Shown piece by piece: positions 23,747 through 31,264 of a stretch of DNA of 49,286 bases. Location: contig CAZFKX010000012.1 in the NCBI GenBank assembly GCA_964519345.1, forward strand, positions 1 to 49,286, given 5' to 3'. Within the stretch, counting starts at the first letter, position 1. Every line of letters starts with the position of its first letter. The notes beneath the pieces are model-generated. The model was given only the letters and a program-made list of their open reading frames with translations. It had not been told where the DNA came from and did not search any database. Source of the stretch: Persephonella sp964519345. Its GTDB lineage: Bacteria; Aquificota; Aquificia; Aquificales; Hydrogenothermaceae. Both the position numbers and the translations under genes were made by a program.

Positions 23747-24370
23747 ATGGAAAACACAGAAAAACATCCTTTTGATATAGTTTTGAAACTTATGATAAAC
23801 GGTGAGATAGATCCATGGAATGTTGATATTGTCGAACTTGCGGATAAGTATCTAAATGAGATAAAACAGATGAATATACCTGATTTGAGACTCGCTTCAA
23901 AGGCATTGTCTGCAGCAGCCGTTCTCTTAAAAATGAAAGCAGAAGCTCTTGATATTGGAAATGAAGAGGAAGAAGGAGAAAAAATAAGTAGAAAGAGAGT
24001 TTTTGGAATAAAAAGGTTTTATACGATAGATGAGATAGCACATGTTCTTAAGAAGTATGTGGCTCCTGTTATTGAATTTAAACCTAAGAGAAAGTATATC
24101 AGAAGAAAACCTTATAAAAGAAAGCCAAAGGCGATTGAAATACCTCTTTTCCATGCCACTCTTGAAGAAACAATAGATATGCTTGAAAAAGAGTTCAAAG
24201 AACTTGAAGGGGTTGTAACGCTGTCCCAGTTAAATCATCCAAATAAAGCTCAGGCATTTGTTGCACTTCTATTCTTAAATTATGAGGAGATCATAAATAT
24301 ATATCAGGATGAACATTATGGTGAGATATATATAGAGAAGAACAGTCAAAAAATTAAAAAAATCGCCTGA
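23747..24370 (+). CDS. scpA: Segregation and condensation protein A (ScpA)
   Basis: A 207-aa kleisin that bridges the SMC heads in the bacterial condensin complex, with the N-terminal (FDIVLKLMINGEIDPWNVDIVELADKY) and C-terminal (ATLEETIDMLEKEFKELE, then winged helix) SMC-binding domains and the LRLASKALSAAAVLLKMKAEAL-like helix typical of ScpA. A GTG codon directly before the ATG could also serve as the start; GAGG lies eight bases before the ATG. It is 51 bases past lpxK on the same strand. ScpB and SMC are not in the window. Confidence 0.9.
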   Translation: MENTEKHPFDIVLKLMINGEIDPWNVDIVELADKYLNEIKQMNIPDLRLASKALSAAAVLLKMKAEALDIGNEEEEGEKISRKRVFGIKRFYTIDEIAHVLKKYVAPVIEFKPKRKYIRRKPYKRKPKAIEIPLFHATLEETIDMLEKEFKELEGVVTLSQLNHPNKAQAFVALLFLNYEEIINIYQDEHYGEIYIEKNSQKIKKIA

Positions 24371-26131
24371 TTATTTTATGGGAGAACTTCCTGTTAGAAC
24401 CTTCCCAATATCAAAATCCGATATTATGCCTATCAGCTTTTTGTTCTCCAGTGAATCCACAACAGGAGCTATACCTATGTTATTCTCAATAAATATACTT
24501 AAAGTATTAAATAATGAGAGATCAGGGGTTACACATATTGGATTTGAGTTCATAATATCCTTGACTTTAAGCTGTCTCATATCCTGATTACATGCTTTTA
24601 TAAGATCGGAATCAGAAATAACGCCTATCACCTTTTCATTCTCAACAACAGGAAGAAGTGATATTCCGTATTTCTGCAGGATAAGTCCAACCTCCACAAC
24701 AGGCGTTTCTTTATTTACAGTTATTACTGTTGATGTCATAACATCTTCAACTCTATACTGCTGTAAAATTAAAAATTTAAACTCATCCTGATGAACCGGA
24801 GAGTTTATTTTATAATCAACCTGACTTTTGAATATGCTTTTATCTCCAGATAGGAAATGAGAGATTGCAACCGCTATTATTGCTGGTACAAGAAGCTGAT
24901 AACCTCCTGTTATTTCAGCAACGAGAATAAGTGTTGATAATGGTGCTTTTGCTGCAGCGGCAAAAGTTGAGACCATTCCTACAACGGTTAAGGCAGTAAT
25001 ATTAAAAGATGAACTTTCCTGAAATCCAATAGCAGAAAGTATGTAATAAACAGAAGCTCCAGTTAGCCCACCTATAACAAGGGAAGGACCAAAAACTCCT
25101 CCAGAACCACCGGATCCAAGGGTAAAAGAAAAAGCAAGAATAACAACAAATATACTCACAACAATAAGTAAGGGTGAAAGATATATAAGATTTCCTGACA
25201 TTATCATCTGTAACCAGCCGTATCCTGTTCCAATAGCGATAGGGGTAAACATTCCCATTAATCCAACAAAAAAACCACCAACAGCTGGTTTAAAGATCGG
25301 GTGTATGCCCAAAGAATTGAATATTTCCCTTGATCTGTCAAGGGAGTATATCATAAGTCTTGCTATCATTGCTGTTGATATTCCTAAAAATAGGTATGCT
25401 ACGGCGTCATTAACAGAGAGACCATTAAACTGCGGAAGTTCTATATGAAATAATGGAGAAAATCCTAAAAAAGATCCAACAACAATAAAAGCTATAAAAG
25501 AAGCTATAAAACTTGGTATAAGGGTTTCAGTTTCAAAATCCTTTTTATAAAAAACTTCTGAACTGATAATAGCTCCTGCAAAAGGAGCTTTAAATACACC
25601 TGCTATACCTGCTCCCATACCAACAGCCAAAGCTATGTCTTTTTCCCTATCTGAGAGCTTAAATATCTTTCCAAGAAATGAACCTATACCTGCTCCTATA
25701 AGTGCAATAGGGCCTTCCTTTCCTGACACACCTCCGCTTCCTATGGTTATGGCAGCTGTTATAAGTTTCATTACTGATGTTTTAAGGCCGAGATACTTTC
25801 TGTGGTGAAAAGCTTTTATTGCAGCATCTGTACCTACACCTGCTGATTCAGGTGAAAAGAAGTAAACAAGAAGTCCTACAATCAGTCCGCCAAGAGCTGT
25901 AGATATAGGCAGTAAATAGGCTCTTTCCATATTAAAATGAAAGAAGTCTGTGCCTCCTTCGCCAAAAGTAGATGGAGGCTGGTATGATACTATACCGCCG
26001 AGAAAAAAATCAGAGGATATTTTTATGGCTTTCAAAAATAAAATTGCAAAAAGTCCAGCAAACAGACCTATAAGAACAGGGAGAATGAAACTTTGGTAAT
26101 TAAATCTGTATCCAAATAAGTTTTTCAGCAA
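24371..26131 (-). CDS. ClC-family chloride channel or antiporter with two CBS domains
   Basis: A 586-aa membrane protein: a ClC core of about ten or more helices (residues about 15-440) and a C-terminal pair of CBS domains (about 470-580). The selectivity motif GSGGVSGKEGP includes the gating glutamate in GKEGP; SGGSGGVFGPSL is the third ClC motif. A glutamate in AIISSEVFY lies where the internal proton glutamate of H+/Cl- antiporters is found, so an antiporter is plausible. CBS domains usually bind adenine nucleotides and adjust transport. It converges on scpA with no gap and lies 73 bases downstream of a small TrkA-N gene. Confidence 0.9.
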   Translation of the reverse strand: MLKNLFGYRFNYQSFILPVLIGLFAGLFAILFLKAIKISSDFFLGGIVSYQPPSTFGEGGTDFFHFNMERAYLLPISTALGGLIVGLLVYFFSPESAGVGTDAAIKAFHHRKYLGLKTSVMKLITAAITIGSGGVSGKEGPIALIGAGIGSFLGKIFKLSDREKDIALAVGMGAGIAGVFKAPFAGAIISSEVFYKKDFETETLIPSFIASFIAFIVVGSFLGFSPLFHIELPQFNGLSVNDAVAYLFLGISTAMIARLMIYSLDRSREIFNSLGIHPIFKPAVGGFFVGLMGMFTPIAIGTGYGWLQMIMSGNLIYLSPLLIVVSIFVVILAFSFTLGSGGSGGVFGPSLVIGGLTGASVYYILSAIGFQESSSFNITALTVVGMVSTFAAAAKAPLSTLILVAEITGGYQLLVPAIIAVAISHFLSGDKSIFKSQVDYKINSPVHQDEFKFLILQQYRVEDVMTSTVITVNKETPVVEVGLILQKYGISLLPVVENEKVIGVISDSDLIKACNQDMRQLKVKDIMNSNPICVTPDLSLFNTLSIFIENNIGIAPVVDSLENKKLIGIISDFDIGKVLTGSSPIK

Positions 26132-26204
26132 TTTTTCACATTATAAAATTTTTTAGTAATAAAATTATATATTAACAAAACCATCGTATTTGGAAACTTT
26201 GTAG

Positions 26205-26516
26205 CTAAAAAGTAAAAACTTCATCTATCCTAACGAGGATCTTTTCTTTTTTGAAAACAGCTCTTAACATAAGAGCTATAGAGAGATTTATTTCATCTCT
26301 ATTTGTTACCACAATAAAGAGCTCATAATCTTTCAGATCAGCTATACATTCTTCTTTGAATGCATCACAGTTGTAAGAAGCAACATCAACAGTTCTCTGC
26401 AGTTCTTCTATCTTATCTCTGTCTTTGTCAATAACAGCTATATTATAACCTTCCTCAGATAGTTTTTTTGCAAGGTAACTTCCCACAACTCCAGCACCTA
26501 TTATACAGATCTTCAT
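26205..26516 (-). CDS. Stand-alone TrkA-N (RCK) nucleotide-binding domain
   Basis: A 103-aa protein consisting only of the Rossmann NAD-binding half of a TrkA/RCK regulator: GAGVVGSYLAKKLSEEG, then DKD at the end of strand 2 and VVTNRDEINLS. TrkA proper has two such halves plus TrkA-C domains (about 450 aa), and other RCK proteins add a ligand-binding TrkA-C domain. This one stops just after the last beta strand, and only 73 bases remain before the ClC gene. AGGAGA lies before the ATG and the reading frame is clean, so it may be a true single-domain protein or the surviving N-terminus of a longer gene. It could gate potassium transport, or sense redox for its neighbour. Confidence 0.75.
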   Translation of the reverse strand: MKICIIGAGVVGSYLAKKLSEEGYNIAVIDKDRDKIEELQRTVDVASYNCDAFKEECIADLKDYELFIVVTNRDEINLSIALMLRAVFKKEKILVRIDEVFTF

Positions 26517-26631
26517 ATTTTCTCCTATAATGAAGAATGTAGCCAGAGATAATTTTAAGATTATAATTATACCTGTTGAAAGTCAAATCATTTCTTGAAA
26601 ATAAAAATTTTAGAAATAAAATAATTCCGGT

Positions 26632-27537
26632 ATGGAAAGATATCCATCTTATATCAAACTTTACGAAGAGGATAAGCTTAAAGACAGGGTTGATTTGCTG
26701 TACTCTAAGCTTGAAAGCTGTGATATATGTCCTCATAAATGTGGTGTTGACAGATTAAAAGATGAAAAAGGTTTTTGTAAAACAGGTGAGAAGATTTATA
26801 TATCATCATTTTTCCCTCATAGGGGTGAAGAGTTTCCCATAAGAGGTTATAGGGGAAGCGGAACGATATTTCTATCTTACTGTAATATGAGATGCGTTTA
26901 CTGTCAGAATTATGATATAAGCCATTTTGGAGAAGGGAAACTGTACAGTCCTGAAGAGCTTGCATCTATAATGCTGTATCTTCAGGAGGAGGGCTGTCAC
27001 AATATTAACTGGGTTTCTCCATCCCATGTTGTTCCACAGCTTGTTAGAGCTCTTTATATAGCTGTTAAAAACGGACTTAGCATCCCTGTGGTTTATAATA
27101 CATCTTCATACGATGATCCGGATACATTGAAAATGTTGGAAGGTATAGTTGATATATATCTACCTGATATTAAATATCTTAATGAGGAATACGGAAAAAT
27201 GTATTCAAAGGTGAAAAATTATCCAGAAATAGCTAAAAAGGCTATTATGGAAATGTATAGACAGGTTGGAGATCTTAAGACCGATGAAACAGGTATAGCA
27301 TACAGAGGTATTCTTGTAAGACACCTTGTTCTCCCAGAAGATATATCAACAACAAAAGAAGTTGTGGATTTTCTTAGATCTGTTTCACCTAATATACATT
27401 TAAATATTATGCCACAGTATCATCCGTACTATAATGCTTTTAATTATCCTGAAATTTCAAGAAGACTAACATCAGATGAGTTTCTCAGAGCTTTCAAGTA
27501 TGCTCAGGATTCAGGTTTAAACCTGATAGCTGATTAA
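26632..27537 (+). CDS. Radical SAM protein, pyruvate-formate-lyase-activating-enzyme-like
   Basis: A 301-aa radical SAM enzyme with the cluster motif CNMRCVYCQN (CxxxCxxC, about residues 83-90), an extra N-terminal cysteine set (CDIC, HKCG, GFCKTG) and the C-terminal PQYHPYYNAFNYPEI block typical of the PflX/YfiD-type 'putative pyruvate formate-lyase activating enzyme' group. The group is widespread in anaerobes and thermophiles, and its substrate is generally unknown; no formate-lyase gene is nearby. No clear ribosome-binding site precedes the ATG. A monocistronic gene between the divergent trkA-N gene and the flavoprotein cluster. Confidence 0.82.
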   Translation: MERYPSYIKLYEEDKLKDRVDLLYSKLESCDICPHKCGVDRLKDEKGFCKTGEKIYISSFFPHRGEEFPIRGYRGSGTIFLSYCNMRCVYCQNYDISHFGEGKLYSPEELASIMLYLQEEGCHNINWVSPSHVVPQLVRALYIAVKNGLSIPVVYNTSSYDDPDTLKMLEGIVDIYLPDIKYLNEEYGKMYSKVKNYPEIAKKAIMEMYRQVGDLKTDETGIAYRGILVRHLVLPEDISTTKEVVDFLRSVSPNIHLNIMPQYHPYYNAFNYPEISRRLTSDEFLRAFKYAQDSGLNLIAD

Positions 27538-27553
27538 AAATTGATCTTGGTTA

Positions 27554-27582
27554 TTGACAAAAATTTTTATCTAATTTATATT
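27554..27582 (+). promoter_or_regulatory. Sigma-70 promoter of the porin-FMN cluster
   Basis: Perfect -35 TTGACA (27554-27559), a 17-base spacer and -10 TATATT (27577-27582). It lies 34 bases upstream of the porin start codon, and a 19-bp palindrome overlaps the expected transcription start. Strong promoter plus operator suggests high expression on derepression. Confidence 0.8.
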
Positions 27583-27584
27583 AC

Positions 27585-27603
27585 ATTGAGATTAAATCTC
27601 AAT
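27585..27603. promoter_or_regulatory. Perfect 19-bp palindromic operator, 7-1-7 type
   Basis: ATTGAGATTAAATCTCAAT is a perfect inverted repeat around a single central base, beginning two bases after the -10 box. Its core TGAGATT-A-AATCTCA has the 7-1-7 geometry of Fur-family operators, though not the known Fur or PerR sequence. A near copy lies at 31232. A bound repressor here would block initiation. Confidence 0.75.
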
Positions 27604-27616
27604 ATATGGAGAGATT

Positions 27617-28597
27617 ATGAGGAGAATATTTTCAATACTACTGCTTACAGTTGGATTTTCATTTGGAAAGAACAGTTCTGAAAAGCCTTTTATAGAAGAG
27701 CATCTATACCATAAACACAGGTTTGATTTTGTAAATGCATCTGTGTTTCAGCAAACTAAAGATTTTAGTGCTTTTTACAATACTACACATCTTTTTATGT
27801 ATCTTGATCTGTCAGAAACTGAGCAACTGTTTATAAACAACTCTTTAACCTTAGGAAATGGTCTAAATAATAGATTTTTAAAAAGAGGTTTTACAGTTCA
27901 ACCTTCAGGAGATGATCTGGAAGATGCAACAAATAATATAAACAATACTGGAAGGAAGTATATATTAGAGCTCTGGTATAAAAGGAAGTTTGATAAATCT
28001 GTTTTCATAGCGGGTATAATAGATTCTGCCTCATTTATAGATGAAAACAGATGTGCGAATGATGAGCATACACAGTTTTTAAATCCAGTTCTTATAAATA
28101 ATCCTATCGCTCCTATTTACTCATATAATCCAGGAATATACATAAAAAAAGGAAATGATAAATTCGCTATAAAAACGATTTTTATAAAAAACACACCTGA
28201 CACAGGAAATACAGGTATTTTACAGTTTAATTTTAGTAAGGATGGTATTAATATAAGACCTTACTACTACCATACATTTGCTGACTATGAAAATAAAGGT
28301 ATTGGGATCTCCTCAGATATAACTGTAAACGGTAAAGGTATTTTTATACGGGGAGGTAAAGGGTTTGATAATAATGATATATTTTTATCGGCTGGATTTC
28401 AGCTTGAGTCTGTAATAAAAGATGACAGGATAGCATTTGGAACAGGTTATATAGATCAGGACAGAAAAAAATATGTGTATGAGATCTATTATCTTTATAA
28501 ATTCAACTGGTTTTTATCATGTTCTTTAGATCTCCAGATCATTAAGGAAAGAAAATCAGAGAATATCTTTGGACTACGAGTTTACATATCATATTAA
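27617..28597 (+). CDS. OprB-like outer-membrane porin
   Basis: A 326-aa exported beta-barrel protein: signal peptide (about residues 1-17), many alternating strands, and an aromatic C-terminus (LRVYISY). The segment DSASFIDENRCANDEHTQFLN matches the conserved block of the OprB carbohydrate-porin family, but length and weak similarity elsewhere leave the substrate open. The DDLEDATNNINNTGRKYILELW stretch also fits OprB. It is first in a cluster of five plus-strand genes with flavin-redox components and is read from a strong promoter with a palindromic operator, so a role in taking up a specific, regulated nutrient such as a metal complex is plausible but unproved. Confidence 0.72.
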   Translation: MRRIFSILLLTVGFSFGKNSSEKPFIEEHLYHKHRFDFVNASVFQQTKDFSAFYNTTHLFMYLDLSETEQLFINNSLTLGNGLNNRFLKRGFTVQPSGDDLEDATNNINNTGRKYILELWYKRKFDKSVFIAGIIDSASFIDENRCANDEHTQFLNPVLINNPIAPIYSYNPGIYIKKGNDKFAIKTIFIKNTPDTGNTGILQFNFSKDGINIRPYYYHTFADYENKGIGISSDITVNGKGIFIRGGKGFDNNDIFLSAGFQLESVIKDDRIAFGTGYIDQDRKKYVYEIYYLYKFNWFLSCSLDLQIIKERKSENIFGLRVYISY

Positions 28598-28608
28598 GGA
28601 GGGATGTT

Positions 28609-28806
28609 ATGAGCAGAGAGGTATTTAGAGAGATGGATAAACTTTCAGAAGATGTCTTAAGAGCTCTTCAAAGTGCAGAAAAATATGATGAGAAAATAAA
28701 TATTTTTAAACTCTACTATAGAATGCTTCTTTTAATGGAAAGAATTAAGATTGAGGAAAACTACTCCTGTGAAAAATTTAGAAGATTTATTGGGGAGGAA
28801 AAATGA
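28609..28806 (+). CDS. Small helical protein in the flavoprotein cluster
   Basis: A 65-aa soluble, charged and probably all-helical protein with one cysteine (YSCEKF) and no signal peptide, so it should be cytoplasmic. AAGGAGG precedes its ATG, and its stop overlaps the start of the FMN-binding gene by four bases (ATGA). I do not recognise it. Its position inside an otherwise exported and membrane-bound redox operon is odd. Confidence 0.6.
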   Translation: MSREVFREMDKLSEDVLRALQSAEKYDEKINIFKLYYRMLLLMERIKIEENYSCEKFRRFIGEEK

Positions 28807-29315
28807 GATTGGTAGTTTTTATTTTGATATTACCTCTTTTTGCTTATGGAGGCCTATTGATAAAACCTGAAGAGTCTTTGAAAAGCCTGTTTCCAGAAGG
28901 AAAAATACAGAAAAAAAATATACTTCTAAGTAAAAAACAGGCTGAAAAGGTAAGAGAACTCTCAAAAATAAAACTTAAGAGTAAAATAATAACAGTTTAC
29001 ATTGTTAAAAAAGATGACAAGAGTACAGCTTACGGAATTCTGGATACACACAAGGTAAGAACTAAAAATGAGGCTGTTCTTTATGTTCTTGATGATAGTT
29101 GTAGTCTGTTGGATATAGAAATAATAGCTTTTTATGAACCTCCAGAGTATATTCCATCTGATAGATGGCTTTCGATTTTTGAGGGAAAAGGTAAAAAAGA
29201 AGATATAAAGCAGATACCAAATATAACAGGAGCTACGCTCTCAGCAAGAGCTATAAAAAAACATGCTGTAAAATCAATAGCAATTTGTAGAGTTCTTTTT
29301 GGGGATAAAAGATGA
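28803..29315 (+). CDS. Secreted FMN-binding-domain protein, predicted ApbE substrate
   Basis: A 170-aa exported protein with a signal peptide (about residues 1-16) and a C-terminal FMN_bind domain like those of NqrC, RnfG and NosR. The flavinylation-type motif NITGATLSA sits at residues 140-148; in the family the last Thr/Ser of [S/T]GATx[S/T] carries covalent FMN through a phosphoester, here Ser147 (or Thr145). ApbE, the enzyme that attaches FMN, is encoded next door (30190-31170). It probably shuttles electrons on the outer face of the inner membrane, fed by the membrane proteins encoded downstream. Both ends overlap neighbours by four bases. Confidence 0.83.
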   Translation: MRLVVFILILPLFAYGGLLIKPEESLKSLFPEGKIQKKNILLSKKQAEKVRELSKIKLKSKIITVYIVKKDDKSTAYGILDTHKVRTKNEAVLYVLDDSCSLLDIEIIAFYEPPEYIPSDRWLSIFEGKGKKEDIKQIPNITGATLSARAIKKHAVKSIAICRVLFGDKR

Positions 29316-29788
29316 GATATCTGGTACAGCATAAAAAGGCTAAATATATAAATTTTCTTGTTATATCGTTGTGTATATCTGTTTATATATACCTTGTTTT
29401 TGCATCTGTTTTAAGATATGAGATGGGGTATATCTATCCAGATCAGATAACTTTATATATTAAAGGAAATCCTGATGAGTTTTTAGAGCCGATTCCTTTA
29501 CTGTCGCTACTTGAAGAGATACATATTTATCTATTTATAAATATTATGCTTTTTCTGATCTTGTTTTCTATAAGTTTTAGAACATTTTTTCCAGACATTT
29601 ATAAGGTCTTGTTTGGTTCTGCTGGACTGTTTTTTATTCTGTTAGAGTCTATTGGAAAGCTTGCCGTTTATTACGGCTTTACAGCTTTTTCTCTATTTTC
29701 TTCCGTATCTTTCTTTGTCTATATATTCATTTTTTTCTTTATAAACAGTGTAAATCTTTACTGTTTTGTTAGGGGTAAAATTAGATGA
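29312..29788 (+). CDS. Four-helix membrane protein, paralogue 1
   Basis: A 158-aa integral membrane protein with about four hydrophobic helices (residues about 12-31, 67-85, 95-113 and 122-142) and a periplasmic loop with KGNPDEFLEPI after helix 1, followed by LLEEIHIYLF at the start of helix 2. The next gene has the same layout (GDPENFINP, LLETTVPHIV), so the two arose by duplication. I do not know the family. The histidines near the helix ends could bind haem or quinone, but no pair is clearly placed. Overlaps both neighbours by four bases (ATGA). Confidence 0.7.
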   Translation: MRYLVQHKKAKYINFLVISLCISVYIYLVFASVLRYEMGYIYPDQITLYIKGNPDEFLEPIPLLSLLEEIHIYLFINIMLFLILFSISFRTFFPDIYKVLFGSAGLFFILLESIGKLAVYYGFTAFSLFSSVSFFVYIFIFFFINSVNLYCFVRGKIR

Positions 29789-30234
29789 AGTATATTTTTA
29801 TTCTCATAATGCTCTTTTTGCTTACTGTAATCTTTCAGATCTTTACTGGAATATGGATATTTTATGAAAAATATTCTTTTTCAACTGATCTGATACAAAA
29901 AAAAATACTGGGAGATCCAGAGAATTTTATAAATCCTGCTTCTTTAGAAGGCTTATTAGAAACGACTGTGCCTCATATTGTCTCGCTATCTGTCATATCT
30001 TTTGTAATATTTCATCTATTCTATTTTACAAAGATAAGCTGCTTGAAGATATACCTTTTTTCTGCCGTATTTTTAACAGGTATTGTAAACAGTATTTGCA
30101 GTATATTAATTCTTAAGATCTCTCCTTTATTTTCTTATCTTAAAATCTTTTCTTTTATTTTGTTTGAGATCTGTCTTGTTTTATCTGTTCTACTGCTTTT
30201 TTACGATATTTATGTCAGATCTAATAAAGTTTAA
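29785..30234 (+). CDS. Four-helix membrane protein, paralogue 2
   Basis: A 149-aa membrane protein with four hydrophobic helices, similar in order to the gene before it: helix 1, then LGDPENFINPASLEGLLETTVPHIV, then helices 2-4. A second histidine lies in VIFHLFYF. The pair could form a heterodimer in the inner membrane that passes electrons to the FMN-binding protein, but no known redox-cofactor signature is present. The last 45 bases overlap the converging apbE gene. Confidence 0.7.
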   Translation: MKYIFILIMLFLLTVIFQIFTGIWIFYEKYSFSTDLIQKKILGDPENFINPASLEGLLETTVPHIVSLSVISFVIFHLFYFTKISCLKIYLFSAVFLTGIVNSICSILILKISPLFSYLKIFSFILFEICLVLSVLLLFYDIYVRSNKV

Positions 30235-31170
30235 ATCTTCCACAAATCTGGCGATATTCTCACTTACAAAAACTTCTTTACTGTTAAGTATAATTATGTA
30301 TCCTATATCCTTGGTTTTTAAAAATTTAAGGGCTTTTTCAATCGGCATAACCGATACTGCTGTAGCATATCCGTCAAGCTCCGTATTGTTTCCATTCCAT
30401 ATAAGGGTTGCTGATACTATATTTTCCTGTGATTTTCCTGTTTTGGGATTTATAAGATGATTGAATTTGCTTGATTTTATGAATCTTTCGTATGTACCGC
30501 TTGTTGATACAGCTGCTCCTTTAACTCTTGTTTTGAATCTGAGAATATATCCTTCTCCGAATGGATCTTTTACGTATATTGTACATCTGTGGACACATCT
30601 TATATCTCCTGAAGCAAGTATGACACCCCTTTTTATCCCGTTCTTTTTAAAAAATCCATAAACAAGATCAACAGCATATCCTTTTCCTATCCCTCCAAGA
30701 TCTATCTTTGTATCTTTATCTATTACTACACGACTGCCTTGAAATTTTATACCTGTGCATGGATAACGTCTTACACTTTTTTTCAAACTTTTTTCATCAG
30801 GGATTCTTTCATTATCAAATCCAAATCTATAAAGATCTGATGTTACTTTCCCAACTGTTATATCAAAATAGCCATTGGTTTCTCTGCATATCTCTATGGA
30901 TCTTTTTATTATATTTAGCGTTTTTTTGCTTAATACAGCTTTTTTATTTTTGTTTAAAAAAGATATTTCCGAGTTTTCCTTGTAGATAGAAAGCTTACTG
31001 TCAAGCTCTTTAAATATATTAAAAGCATTTTCAAGAAGCTTTTCCTTACTTTCAGGGATTTTTATTGTTATATAAGTCCCCATTATAATTTTTGTTCTAA
31101 CAGATAGATTCTCAGAAAAGGTTTTACCGGAAGCAATAAGCATAATTAAAAAAATAACAGTAATCATCAT
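30190..31170 (-). CDS. apbE: ApbE flavin transferase
   Basis: A 326-aa FAD:protein FMN transferase, which joins FMN covalently to a Thr/Ser of exported flavoproteins. Visible features: N-terminal membrane anchor or signal peptide (MMITVIFLIMLIASG), MGTYITI, the DLGGIGKGYAVD motif, ILASGDIR, VSTSGTYERF, HLINPKTG and the metal-binding D in ELDGYATA. The frame opens further upstream, to 31287, but a TTGCAA-17-TATAAT promoter at 31204-31232 puts the transcript start downstream of those codons, so I take ATG 31170 (31167 also possible). No clear ribosome-binding site is seen. It converges on the membrane genes whose FMN-binding partner is its likely substrate. Confidence 0.88.
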   Translation of the reverse strand: MMITVIFLIMLIASGKTFSENLSVRTKIIMGTYITIKIPESKEKLLENAFNIFKELDSKLSIYKENSEISFLNKNKKAVLSKKTLNIIKRSIEICRETNGYFDITVGKVTSDLYRFGFDNERIPDEKSLKKSVRRYPCTGIKFQGSRVVIDKDTKIDLGGIGKGYAVDLVYGFFKKNGIKRGVILASGDIRCVHRCTIYVKDPFGEGYILRFKTRVKGAAVSTSGTYERFIKSSKFNHLINPKTGKSQENIVSATLIWNGNNTELDGYATAVSVMPIEKALKFLKTKDIGYIIILNSKEVFVSENIARFVEDLNFIRSDINIVKKQ

Positions 31171-31203
31171 AAAGTATGACAAAAAGTTTAATATGTCATA
31201 AAC

Positions 31204-31232
31204 ATTATAGACTAACCGCTTTATAATTGCAA
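31204..31232 (-). promoter_or_regulatory. Sigma-70 promoter of apbE
   Basis: On the minus strand, -35 TTGCAA (31227-31232), a 17-base spacer and a consensus -10 TATAAT (31204-31209). The expected start leaves a short leader of about 30 bases before the apbE ATG at 31170. Confidence 0.75.
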
Positions 31233-31244
31233 TTGAGATCAAAT
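31222..31244 (+). promoter_or_regulatory. Porin promoter -10 and shared operator half-site
   Basis: A plus-strand -10 TATAAT (31222-31227; possible -35 TAAACA at 31199-31204) is followed after four bases by ATTGAGATCAAAT (31232-31244). This matches 12 of 13 bases of the left part of the palindrome at 27585 and sits at the same place relative to the -10. It also touches the -35 of the divergent apbE promoter, so one repressor could close both directions. Confidence 0.6.
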
Positions 31245-31264
31245 ATAAATTAGAGGTGAGCGTC

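Noticed and set aside
30235..31169. Several plus-strand frames within apbE
   Set aside because: They lie antisense to clear ApbE motifs, lack ribosome-binding sites and encode low-complexity hydrophobic sequence.
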